DNA of 64,000 nt, from assembly GCA_963989245.1 (NCBI GenBank), contig OZ022358.1, positions 1,204,167 to 1,268,166 of the forward strand, given 5' to 3'. Positions 31,454 through 41,483 of the stretch are shown piece by piece. Numbering within the stretch: the stretch's first letter is position 1; each line of letters opens with the position of its first letter. A program made the position numbers and the translations under genes. A model generated the notes under the pieces. It was given only the letters and a program-made list of their open reading frames with translations. It did not search any database and was not told where the DNA came from. The stretch comes from Nansenia antarctica (Eukaryota; Chordata; Actinopteri; Argentiniformes; Microstomatidae).

Positions 31454-34400
31454 ATGATGGAAGAGTTGAGCAATGCTGAGACAAGGTCAGTGGCCTCTAG
31501 CACATCTAGGTCTTTTAAATCAACAGCCAGTAGGGCAGCTGTCAATGCACGTGTCAAAGTGGAAGTAGCACGCACACGTGCTAGCTATGCAAAAATGGAA
31601 TCAGAGATTATGATCGAAAAAGCCCAAATGGAAGCAAAATTAAAGAACTTGCTGCATGAGAAAGAAGTGGCAGAAGCCATCGCTGAAGCTAATGTTCTTG
31701 AAGCAGCAGCGGAGGAAGAAAACAACGGTATCGAAGCTGTCATTCATGCCACTGTTGACCGCACACGCCAGTACGTAGAACAACAGTCACAGCTACCACT
31801 ATCTGCCGAAGATGTTAAGGACTCTATAGCCAATCTGGAACCGATAGTCCATAGGCTGAGATCCTCCTCACCACCCAGACAGCGTCTGACTGTTTCATAC
31901 GAGAGACGGCACTCCTCCACCGTGAAGCATGAGCACAGCTCTCCATCACTGCGACCTAGTAGGCCAAAGACATCAGAGCAGCTCACACCCAGCAGGCCCA
32001 AGGGTTCACCATACAAACCAACAGGAAGCGGTGACACAACCGACATCAGTGATGTGGCTCGGTACCTAGCACGCAGAGACCTCGTAACCTCCGGTCTCAC
32101 CAAGTTCGATGATCACCCAGAAAATTACTGGGCATGGAAGTCGTCCTTCAAGAACGCCATTGACGGACTACTACTCAGTGCTAATGAAGAGATGGACCTC
32201 ATGATTAAGTGGTTAGGGAGTGAATCTGCAAAGCACGTGAAACGAATAAGAGCAGTACATGTAAGTCATTCATCTCAAGGTCTATGCAAAGCTTGGGAAC
32301 GCTTAGAAGAGTGCTTCGGGTCTCCAGAGGTAATTGAAAAGTCCCTCTTTGACAGGCTGGAGAACTTCCCAAAGATCAGCAATAAAGATCCTGTGAAGCT
32401 GAGAGAGCTAAGTGACCTTCTCCAAGAGTTGGAAGCAGCCATGTTCGAAGGTTACCTGCCTGGTTTGAGCTATCTGGACACTTCACGCGGCATTTTGCCC
32501 ATCGTAGACAAGTTGCCCTACAACATCCAAGAGAAATGGATATCACAGGGTTCCAGATACAAAGCTGAGCGACAGGTAGTTTTTCCCCCATTCACATTCT
32601 TCTGCGAGTTCATCACCAAAGAGGCACGAGCTCGCAATGACCCAAGCTTCAGGCTATCGATGAGTAACACAGCCCAGATGAAGTCAGAGCAGCCATTCAA
32701 GAGACAAAGTAAGAGCATGGTCTCTGCACATAAAACAGATGTCTCTCACGAGAAAGACACACGAGACGGTTCAGGCCGAACAGCAGTGGACATAAAAAAA
32801 CTATGCCCTCTCCATAAGAAGCCACACCCCCTAACACGCTGCAGAGGTTTCAGAAGCAAGCCCCTCGAGGAGCGCAAGGCCTTCCTCAAAGACAACGGTG
32901 TCTGCTTCAGATGTTGTTCCACAACTACTCATCTAGCCAAGAACTGCACCACAGCCATCAAGTGCATGGAATGTGAGAGTAACAGCCACACCACGGCTCT
33001 TCATCCAGGACCTCCGCCTCCAGCCCCATCTGAGGATGGCGGGGAGGGAGAAGGAGGATCAGACCAATCTGCAGTCACCTCAAATTGCACAGAAGTCTGT
33101 GGAGAGGGTCAAAGCGGCAGATCCTGCTCGAAGATTTGCCTGGTGAATATATTCCCAGAAGCACACCCAGAGAGAGCAACCAGAGCATATGTTGTGCTGG
33201 ATGACCAAAGCAACAGGTCGCTTGCAAGGTCTGAATTCTTTGATATGTTCCACATCAAGGGGTCAGATTCAGCATTCACACTTCGTACATGTGCAGGTAC
33301 AACTCAGATGACAGGAAGGAGAGCCACAGGCTTTGTGGTGGAATCTGTGGATGGAGCTACAACAGTGACACTACCTACACTAATAGAGTGTAACAACATT
33401 CCCACCGAAAGAGCTGAGATACCTACGCCAGAAGCAGCGTTGCATCATTCCCACCTCAAGCCCATAGCATATGGTATACCACCTTTGGATTCTAAAGCAC
33501 AGATCCTTCTCTTGCTAGGCCGAGACATCCTTAGAGTTCATAAAGTGCGGGAGCAACGGAACGGTCCACATGACGCCCCCTACGCACAACGACTCGACCT
33601 GGGATGGGTCATCATAGGAGAAGTCTGCCTAGAGGCAGCCCACAAGCCTTCAGACATCCAAAGCTACCACACCAATGTGCTTGAGAACCAACGCCCTTCA
33701 TTCTTCAGCCCATGTCCGAACAGGATCCAGGTGAAGGAGCAATATGTTCCGAAGCCAGCACATCAGATTGCCCCAGCGCAAGGCACCCACAGTATCCGGG
33801 AATGCAACTTAGGGAGCACCATCTTCAACACGTCCGAGGATGACAACAAGATTGGACTCTCTATTGAAGACAGACTGTTCTTAAAGGTCATGGACAAAGA
33901 AATGTATATGGATGACTGCAACAGCTGGGTGGCACCATTGCCATTCAGAACACCACGTCAGCAACTCCCTCACAGCCGAGGCCAGGCCCTCACACGACTT
34001 ACCTCTCTTCAAAACACACTGGAGAAAAGGCCCGAGATGAAGAGGCACTTCATCACGTTCATGCAGAACATCTTCGACCGTGATCATGCTGAGCTGGCTC
34101 CTACATTGGAGAACGGACAAGAATGTTGGTACTTACCTATCTTCGGGGTTTATCACCCTCAGAAGCCAGGCCAGATTCGAGTCGTCTTCGATTCCAGTGC
34201 AAAATGGAAAGGCGTGTCACTGAACGATGTTCTCCTTTCTGGTCCGGACTTAAATAACAGCCTCTTAGGAGTACTGGTGCGATTCAGACGAGAACCGATC
34301 GCTGTCACTGTGGACATAGAACAAATGTTTCACAGCTTCGTTGTGAAAGAAGACCACAGGAACTTTCTCCGCTTTCTGTGGTACGAGGACAACGATCCTA

Positions 34401-37177
34401 GGAACGACATATGTGAGTACCGCATGAAGGTTCACGTATTCGGGAACAGTCCCTCTCCTGCGGTGGCAATCTATGGTCTCAGACGTGCTGCAGCTCATGG
34501 TGAAGAAGAATTTGGGTCTGACGCCAAACAGTTCATCGAAAGAGAGTTCTACGTTGACGACGGACTCCTGTCAAGGCCCACAGCACGTGAAGCCATCGAC
34601 CTACTGAAGCGGACACAGGAGATGCTTGCTGCGTCGAACCTGCGACTTCACAAGGTTGCTTCCAACAGCCAGGAGGTTATGGAAGCATTCTCTGCTGAGG
34701 ACCGAGCAAAGGGACTCAAAGACCTAAACTTGGATGTCGATCCCACTCCTATTCAACGGAGCCTTGGAGTGAGTTGGGATCTGAAGAAAGATGTCTTCAC
34801 GTTTCAAGTAGCAGAATCCACAAAGCTTTTCACACGTAGGGGTGTTCTAGCTACTGTCAACGGCCTCTTCGATCCACTTGGATTCGTTGCGCCAGTTACG
34901 ATACAGGGAAAGATCCTGTTACGAGAGCTCACAAACGAAGCCTCCGACTGGGACTCTCCTCTTCCTCCAGAAAGGGAAGATGAGTGGAACGCTTGGAGAA
35001 GCTCTCTTCAAGACCTCAGGCAGTTGGAGATCCCAAGAACCTATTCTGCTTCTACAATCTCAACAGCCATAAGAAAGGAGCTACACGTGTTCTCAGACGC
35101 TTCAGTGAAGGCTATTGCAGCAGTCGCCTATCTCCAAGTAATTGATGTTGAGCAAAAATGTCAAGTAAGATTTGTCCTTGGAAAAGCTAAGTTAACTCCA
35201 CAGTCGGCTCACACTATCCCAAGATTGGAGTTGGGAGCTGCCGTGTTGGGTGTGGAAGTCGCTGAGCTAGTCACAAGCGAGCTAGATATAGCTCTGGATG
35301 CTGTCAAGTTCTATACAGATAGCCGAGTTGTCCTAGGATACATTAGCAACCAGACAAGAAGGTTCTATGTATATGTGAGCAACAGAGTGCAGCGTATACG
35401 GCGGTCTTCTGAACCAACCCAGTGGCACTACATCTCCACAAGCCATAACCCAGCTGACCTTGGCACACGTTCTGTGCCTGCAGCTATGCTAGGTGAGACA
35501 ACCTGGCTTAGAGGACCAACGTTTCTGCTACAAGTAGAGGAACCATCATCACCTGAAGTCTTTGACCTCATCAACCCGGACTCAGACATAGAGGTGCGGG
35601 CACACATCACCAACCTGCCCAACGACAGAACACACCTTGGATCTCACAGATTCGAGCGTTTTTCCTCATGGAAGCGACTTGTGAGAGCAACAAGTTCACT
35701 CATCCACATCGTGGAATCCTGTAAGGCTACCAGCAAAGATCAGGATCAAACTTGCAGTTCATGGCATCACTGCAAGCAGCCTCGCACAGCTGAAGAACTG
35801 ACAAAAGCTGAACTCATCATCATCAAATGCGTGCAAGGAGAGGCTTACAAGGACGAACTTGCGTGCATAGCAAGTGGAAAGGACATCTCAAGAAGTAGTC
35901 CTCTGAAGAAACTCAATCCCTATTGTGACGAAGAAGGCCTCCTGAGAATAGGGGGACGGCTCAGACATTCAGATCTCGCCTACAAGCAAAAACACCCTCT
36001 TGTTATTCCGGGACGGAAACACATCGCAAAGCTACTTGTGGAACACCATCACCAAAGGGTGATGCACCAAGGCCGAGTCTTTACCGAAGGCGCTGTCCGC
36101 ACTGCAGGGTACTGGATCATGGGAGCAAGACGACTGATCAAAGGCATCCTTCACGACTGTGTAACCTGCAAGAAGCTCAGAGGCAGAGTGACGGAACAGA
36201 TGATGGCCGACCTACCTGTTGATCGCCTGAGTACTGAACCCCCATTCACCTACGTGGGACTGGACGTCTTCGGCCCCTGGCATGTAAGCACAAGACGCAC
36301 AAGAGGAGGACAGGCAAACAGTAAAAGATGGGCTGTTCTTTTCACATGTCTAAGTACGCGCGCTGTCCACATCGAATTGATTGAGTCAATGGACACATCA
36401 TGCTTTATCAATGCGCTACGCAGGTTATTTAGTCTAAGAGGACCTGCCAAACAGATTAGATCAGATTGTGGAACAAATTTCACAGGCGCATGCAGAGAGC
36501 TGAACATTCTGCCGACCGACCCCAACATGCCTAGCATTCGAAAGTACCTGGGAGAAGAGGGCTGCTCATGGGTCTTCAACCCACCTCACTCATCCCACAT
36601 GGGAGGCTCCTGGGAAAGGATGATAGGGATATCAAGGCGCATACTTGACTCCATGCTGCTCAAGGCTTGCCCTTCTCGCCTGACTCATGAAGTTCTCTCC
36701 ACCCTGATGGCAGAGGTTACAGCCATAATCAACGCCAGACCTCTCACCCCCATCTCAATGGATCCAGACTCTCTTTTTCTTCTAACACCAGCTATGCTTC
36801 TTACGCAGAAGATGTGCACTCCACTTCCTCCTCCGGGAAATTTCAGTGATACGGACCTCCACAGACAGCAGTGGAAACAGGTTCAGCACCTTGCAAATAC
36901 TTTCTGGAGCCGATGGAGACATGAATACCTCACGACACTACAGAGTCGCAGCAAGTGGCAAGAGGAACGTCCGAACCTCAAAGTAGGGGATTTGGTCCTT
37001 CTCAAAGATGCTCAAGCTAAGCGCAACGACTGGCCCTTAGGACTAGTCAGCCAGACATTCCCTGACAAGGACGGGAAGATCAGAAGAATCGAAGTGAAGA
37101 TCACCAAACATGGGACGGCTAAAACGTTCTTGAGACCAATATCTGAGACAGTGCTTCTCATGTCGCCAAAGGACTGA
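31454..37177 (+). CDS. BEL/Pao gag-pol polyprotein, 1907 aa
   Basis: A single uninterrupted frame. In order: Gag-like region with an N-terminal coiled coil; Cys/His zinc knuckles (about residues 483-515); aspartic protease with LDDQS in the family's usual place (about 582); reverse transcriptase with its first aspartate (about 953) and YVDD (about 1032); RNase H opening with VFSDAS (about 1213); integrase with HHCC zinc domain (about 1529-1570) and DDE residues near 1602, 1669 and 1718; and the BEL-typical C-terminal domain. It makes the enzymes for cytoplasmic reverse transcription and integration. No stop or frameshift is seen, so it may be functional. No envelope gene is present. BEL/Pao rather than gypsy follows from the order RT-RNaseH-IN with the Pao-type RT and the long Gag fused in frame. 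Confidence 0.93.
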   Translation: MMEELSNAETRSVASSTSRSFKSTASRAAVNARVKVEVARTRASYAKMESEIMIEKAQMEAKLKNLLHEKEVAEAIAEANVLEAAAEEENNGIEAVIHATVDRTRQYVEQQSQLPLSAEDVKDSIANLEPIVHRLRSSSPPRQRLTVSYERRHSSTVKHEHSSPSLRPSRPKTSEQLTPSRPKGSPYKPTGSGDTTDISDVARYLARRDLVTSGLTKFDDHPENYWAWKSSFKNAIDGLLLSANEEMDLMIKWLGSESAKHVKRIRAVHVSHSSQGLCKAWERLEECFGSPEVIEKSLFDRLENFPKISNKDPVKLRELSDLLQELEAAMFEGYLPGLSYLDTSRGILPIVDKLPYNIQEKWISQGSRYKAERQVVFPPFTFFCEFITKEARARNDPSFRLSMSNTAQMKSEQPFKRQSKSMVSAHKTDVSHEKDTRDGSGRTAVDIKKLCPLHKKPHPLTRCRGFRSKPLEERKAFLKDNGVCFRCCSTTTHLAKNCTTAIKCMECESNSHTTALHPGPPPPAPSEDGGEGEGGSDQSAVTSNCTEVCGEGQSGRSCSKICLVNIFPEAHPERATRAYVVLDDQSNRSLARSEFFDMFHIKGSDSAFTLRTCAGTTQMTGRRATGFVVESVDGATTVTLPTLIECNNIPTERAEIPTPEAALHHSHLKPIAYGIPPLDSKAQILLLLGRDILRVHKVREQRNGPHDAPYAQRLDLGWVIIGEVCLEAAHKPSDIQSYHTNVLENQRPSFFSPCPNRIQVKEQYVPKPAHQIAPAQGTHSIRECNLGSTIFNTSEDDNKIGLSIEDRLFLKVMDKEMYMDDCNSWVAPLPFRTPRQQLPHSRGQALTRLTSLQNTLEKRPEMKRHFITFMQNIFDRDHAELAPTLENGQECWYLPIFGVYHPQKPGQIRVVFDSSAKWKGVSLNDVLLSGPDLNNSLLGVLVRFRREPIAVTVDIEQMFHSFVVKEDHRNFLRFLWYEDNDPRNDICEYRMKVHVFGNSPSPAVAIYGLRRAAAHGEEEFGSDAKQFIEREFYVDDGLLSRPTAREAIDLLKRTQEMLAASNLRLHKVASNSQEVMEAFSAEDRAKGLKDLNLDVDPTPIQRSLGVSWDLKKDVFTFQVAESTKLFTRRGVLATVNGLFDPLGFVAPVTIQGKILLRELTNEASDWDSPLPPEREDEWNAWRSSLQDLRQLEIPRTYSASTISTAIRKELHVFSDASVKAIAAVAYLQVIDVEQKCQVRFVLGKAKLTPQSAHTIPRLELGAAVLGVEVAELVTSELDIALDAVKFYTDSRVVLGYISNQTRRFYVYVSNRVQRIRRSSEPTQWHYISTSHNPADLGTRSVPAAMLGETTWLRGPTFLLQVEEPSSPEVFDLINPDSDIEVRAHITNLPNDRTHLGSHRFERFSSWKRLVRATSSLIHIVESCKATSKDQDQTCSSWHHCKQPRTAEELTKAELIIIKCVQGEAYKDELACIASGKDISRSSPLKKLNPYCDEEGLLRIGGRLRHSDLAYKQKHPLVIPGRKHIAKLLVEHHHQRVMHQGRVFTEGAVRTAGYWIMGARRLIKGILHDCVTCKKLRGRVTEQMMADLPVDRLSTEPPFTYVGLDVFGPWHVSTRRTRGGQANSKRWAVLFTCLSTRAVHIELIESMDTSCFINALRRLFSLRGPAKQIRSDCGTNFTGACRELNILPTDPNMPSIRKYLGEEGCSWVFNPPHSSHMGGSWERMIGISRRILDSMLLKACPSRLTHEVLSTLMAEVTAIINARPLTPISMDPDSLFLLTPAMLLTQKMCTPLPPPGNFSDTDLHRQQWKQVQHLANTFWSRWRHEYLTTLQSRSKWQEERPNLKVGDLVLLKDAQAKRNDWPLGLVSQTFPDKDGKIRRIEVKITKHGTAKTFLRPISETVLLMSPKD

Positions 37178-37557
37178 GTATCCCTGAGTTAGTTCATAGT
37201 GGTATTTCCTCCATACCAGACGGGGAGTGTCATGGTTTCTTAGGTTTTCATTTTAGAGACATCTAGTGGACATTTTATGACATTACATTTGTTACTGCCT
37301 TTATTCAGTTTCGGTTTTGATTAGTCACATGACGAACATTAGTCACATGACGTGAGCACACTGTTCAGACGTGATAGCTCGTAGCAGCAGCTAGTTGAGA
37401 GGAAAAGCTCCGGAGAATCTCTTTGTTTACATTCTTGCCCTGGAAAAGGCTTTGCTTGTAAGTTGCCTTTTCTTTTCTTGTTTAACTACAATGTATACTG
37501 TATATGTTTATAAATGCATAGCTTATATTATTTAAGTATAACTATTTGTATTGCTAT

Positions 37558-39080
37558 CAGGGTTTCCGTTAACCGGTAATTACCGGTCTTTGTCCGTAAA
37601 ATTTATTGAAGTCCGACAAAATGAAAACTCGTCGGACATTTATGTCCGGTGAAAATAATTCCCTCTAAGCACAATTTGAATACAATTCGCTAAAGTTCAC
37701 ATTCTGATTCCTTCTATTTTAAAAAAGACGAATATATAGGCTATGTATTTCTTTTATTATGATATGATTTGACACCGGCATGATGATGTCTCCTAATGTG
37801 TAGGCTGCCTATGCGAAACAGCGGTTGTTTCCGGTGTGCGCTATAACTCGTGCACAATCGAGTCGAGGCAGAGAGGAGGATAGCGATGTTTCTCTCTGTG
37901 ATAGTGTGATTATGCAAGCCTTTTCTGAAAGGGATGAGAACCCGATTGTTTCAGCTTCTCCCAGGGAGAAAGTGGTAGAGTTACCATCCTCCCCGAGTCC
38001 TACCATACCATCCGCTGACAGCCTATCTCTCCCGGTAACCGGCGAGCGATTGCGTGTCGCTCAAGTAGCTGATCAGTCATTAAACAAATGTTTTTTACAT
38101 GCAGCTAGTGAGGAATCTGAAATAGGGGGCAACGTAGTTTATTTCCTTAACGATGGGATATTAATGCGTAAATGGTCTCCTCCTAATGCAAATGGTTGTG
38201 AGTGGAATACTGTAAAACAAGTGGTTGTGCCTGTGGGTTATAGACAACAGGTGTTATCTGTAGCACATGAGAGCCAGTGGTCAGGACATTTAGGTATAAC
38301 TAAAACTTATCAGCTGATATTGAAACATTTCTTTTGGCCCGGACTGAAGGCGGATGTTGCCAAGCACTGCCGCTGTTGCCATACTTGTCAGATGGCGGGT
38401 AAGCCTAATCAATCCATTCCACCCGCACCATTGCATCCCATTCCTGCTATAGGGGAGCCATTTGAACGTGTAATAATTGATTGTGTTGGACCTTTGCCTA
38501 GGACTAAAAGTGGAAGTCAGTATTTGCTCACTACTATGTGCGCTGCTACTCGTTTTCCCGAAGCTGTTCGGTTGCGTAACATATCAGCTAAACGAAATGC
38601 GTTCCCAACCAGCGAGACCTGGTTATAGAAATGACGTTGTTTTATTGATAAAAAAAGGGTCAAACTGGAAAGAGAAAATAGAAAACTCACATTAATCCCA
38701 AACAATTTAACAAACTTCAGTTAACGTAATGTGGAGTCCGTTCATTGTTCGATGCTGTCTGTTCAGTTCCCAGAGGCGCCCGTTCAGCGCTGGACATATA
38801 GCGCGCATGCGTCAAATCATGTTATATTATTATATATTATATAGCTCGCATCTAATCGTATCGGATGAGAAATAGACATTAAATGGCATATATAGGCCGC
38901 TACACAACAGTAATCACCGCGACAAACAGCTATATTAGATTTGGAAAAATATATATATAATTTTGAAAAAAATTATTTTTATTATATTTTAATATGTCCG
39001 GAATATATCACGTTTGTCCGGTAAATCGAAATCTTCCCGGACACGATGTCCGGCGGCAATTTTTTCTAACGGAAACCCTG
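37558..39080. mobile_element. Pack-hAT copy B (carries a gypsy integrase piece)
   Basis: CAGGGTTTCCGTTAACCGG at the left and CTAACGGAAACCCTG at the right, with a perfect 8-bp duplication ATTGCTAT (37550-37557, 39081-39088). Opposite orientation to copy A. The right 490 bp and left 140 bp match the ends of copy A, but the interior is a gypsy fragment (37813-38595). No transposase. Confidence 0.92.
37813..38595 (+). pseudogene. Captured gypsy (Gmr1-like) protease-end/integrase fragment
   Basis: The frame open from 37825 reads PVCAITRAQSSR, a Ser-rich linker, the integrase zinc domain with its HHCC residues (HESQWSGHLGITKTYQLILK, then CRCCHTCQ), and the beginning of the integrase core with the first catalytic Asp (RVIIDCVGPLPRTKSG). 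It stops at RNISAK, where hAT sequence resumes and adds a few junk residues before the stop codon at about 38626. Protease end followed directly by integrase fits Gmr1-type gypsy elements, which place IN before RT. The second and third catalytic residues are missing, so it cannot integrate DNA. Confidence 0.8.
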
Positions 39081-39344
39081 ATTGCTATATTGATATTATA
39101 TGTTGGCTACATACTGTTGATGTTGAAAGTGTAACAGTATAGTTTTGAGCATTACAGTAATTGTACTCTTATGTTTATTTACAGTTTTACAAAATAACCA
39201 AACGACCACTCATGTTTCTGAGGGTTGAGTAAAGAACTAAACTTTACTCCAGCGTCTGAGGATTCATTTGTGTGTCAGTGTGTGTTCGCTATCTGTGGAA
39301 GTTGCGCCCTGGTTACGCGCAGTGGGAACAGAATACACAGTGCT

Positions 39345-40315
39345 GCTGATGCCCCCTGCTGGAGAGAAAGTGAATTTCAGTCACTGTTGTGCGCAAAATA
39401 CTAACGCACACTCAATGAAATCGACGTGGCTCTCAGAATATGCATGGGATGGGGGTGAGTGCACCACAGGAGAAGAAAAGCATGAAATGAACATGTGCTT
39501 GACTAAGTTTGTTGAACTTGAAGTTTGTTGAACATGAAGTTTTATGAATGCATCGTTGGTGTGACATTAGAGGCACAGTTCTGATGCAGCATGAAAACCT
39601 GTATTACAAAAGACATCTTAGGCTGGACACGCTTGTACCTGTACTGATGCAACACTGCTAGAGAGACAGGGAGACCCATCAGCTACACTCACTAATAGAG
39701 AGACAGGGAGATCCGTCAGCTACACTCACTAATAGAGAGACAATTTATTCATTGTAATTTTTATTTTCTTATGCTCCTCTTGCTGTATTTTTAAATAATG
39801 TATGTAAAGCACTTTGAATTGCCCCTGTTGTATGAAATGTGCTGTACAAATAAACTTGCCTTGCCTTGGGAAGACTGCAGTGGCTTCTCTCTCACCCAAG
39901 TCTTACCAGACAGCCCCTGAAATCAATGTACAATTGTCTATGGCTGTAGAATCTTCTGTCTTCAGGATTGGTTGAGTAGATTATAGTGTTCTGTACTTCA
40001 CTACACACTGTCCTGCCCTGTTGGTGTAGTATCTACTCTAGACAGATGACCGCACATAAGGAGAGGAGAGGAAGAGGTGTATAGATGAGCCAGAGTATTG
40101 GAGGTCTGGACTATGAAGAGTCGACATACTTAGATGACAAATTATAGACAGAAACAAAGATGTAATTGATATGTTTTTTCTTATGGTTTTACTCTGCTGC
40201 AGCTGAAAATAAAAATACTAACAAATATGAAATGAGATTGCACTCATTTTATCTTGTGAAAGCCTATATGCACCTTACCGGAACCTTTTGGTAGAGCACA
40301 GTGTCTCACATGTTA
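39345..40315. other. Intergenic, retroelement tails only
   Basis: 39780-39865 ends in AAAGCACTTTGAATTGCCCC and GTGCTGTACAAATAAACTTG, a LINE 3' tail on the + strand. A 38-bp direct repeat with CTCACTAATAGAGAGACA lies at 39660-39745. No gene seen. Confidence 0.5.
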
Positions 40316-41483
40316 TATCACCAACGACCTCCTGATGACAGCAGATACTGGCTCCCCATCCCTCCTCATTCTCCTGGATTTAACAGCAGCTTTTGACACC
40401 GTGGACCACAACATCCTCCTTCACCGTCTGCACTCCACCATTGGCCTCTCTGACACCGTCCACAACTGGTTCACCTCATACCTCACTGGCAGAACTGAGC
40501 ACGTCACCCTGGGAAAGGCGAAATCCCACACCCACAACGTCACCTGCGGTGTCCCCCAAGGCTCGGTGCTGGGCCCCACCCTGTTCACACTATACATGCT
40601 CTCCCTTGGCTGTGTCATCCGCAGGCATGGAATGTCATTCCATTGCTATGCGGGTTTGACACACAGCTCTACCTCAGAGTCAACCCCACCTCCTCTGCAC
40701 CCCTGCCACTATCCACACTAACCACCTGCCTGGAGATTGAGGCGTGGATGAAGCTCAACTTCCTACAACTCAACAGCTCCAAGACTGAAGCCATCCTAGT
40801 CGGCACACCACACCAGGTCCGGTCATCCACCATCACCAGCATCACCTTCTCTGGCCAGAACATTCCCCTCTCCTCATCTGTTACCAACCTGGGCGTCAAA
40901 ATGGACCCTCACCTCACCTACGAGACCCACATCAAACACATATCCAAGACAGCTTTTTTTCACTTAACCCTCGGGTTGTGTTCATGTTTGCCCCCCCATC
41001 CTTGGTGTTCCCGGTCTAATTAGACCGGTCTGATTAACTGCTTCATATCTCCAAAACTACATGGTCAAATTTGCTAAATTTGGTACCTGGTGAAAGCTGA
41101 GACCTGTGAGATGTTAAAAAATGAACATAGATATGACCAAATTACTGTAATGTGACTAAATACACAGTAGAAATTGAATATTTCATTTCCGTTTTTGAGA
41201 ATTTCAAATAAGAAGGCCAGTTACACCCTGAAACTCTATATATCTCTGCCAAACAACACATTGGATCAGTTCTTCAACATCTCAACATATACTGTGCAAA
41301 ATTTGATGAGACATAAACAATGTAGACTATGAATAACTGCAAAATAGAAAGAATAGACACTGAAAATGTATTCCAAAATGAACATTTATTGTAAAACAAA
41401 TTCACAGAAACAAATTCACAGAACATCAGGACCACAAGAACGGTGGTCAGGGTCAAGGTCTCTCTGCCTGTGTGTGTGTGTGT

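Larger units (their letters stand above)
30777..39335 (+). mobile_element. BEL/Pao LTR retrotransposon, near-intact
   Basis: 5' LTR 30777-31353 (577 bp) and 3' LTR 37228-39335 (577 bp once the nested hAT and its duplicated 8 bp are removed). A 5-bp target duplication CACAG flanks it (30772-30776, 39336-39340). One open gag-pol ORF spans 31454-37177. A short purine run AGACGGGGAG precedes the 3' LTR. The primer-binding site next to the 5' LTR (GTAAAAAAGCAACC) could not be assigned to a tRNA. By eye the two LTRs differ at one position (31222 A versus 39204 G), so the insertion is young. Confidence 0.95.
37228..39335 (+). repeat. BEL/Pao 3' LTR, interrupted by a hAT
   Basis: LTR segments 37228-37557 and 39089-39335 surround the hAT at 37558-39080 plus its second target copy (39081-39088). 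The rest matches the 5' LTR base for base except 39204. Confidence 0.93.

Noticed and set aside
37825..38628. A domesticated integrase gene (GIN-like) in the 38-kb region
   Set aside because: The frame is cut off after the first catalytic Asp, ends in hAT sequence and lies wholly inside a hAT element in a young LTR; no sign of a host gene.
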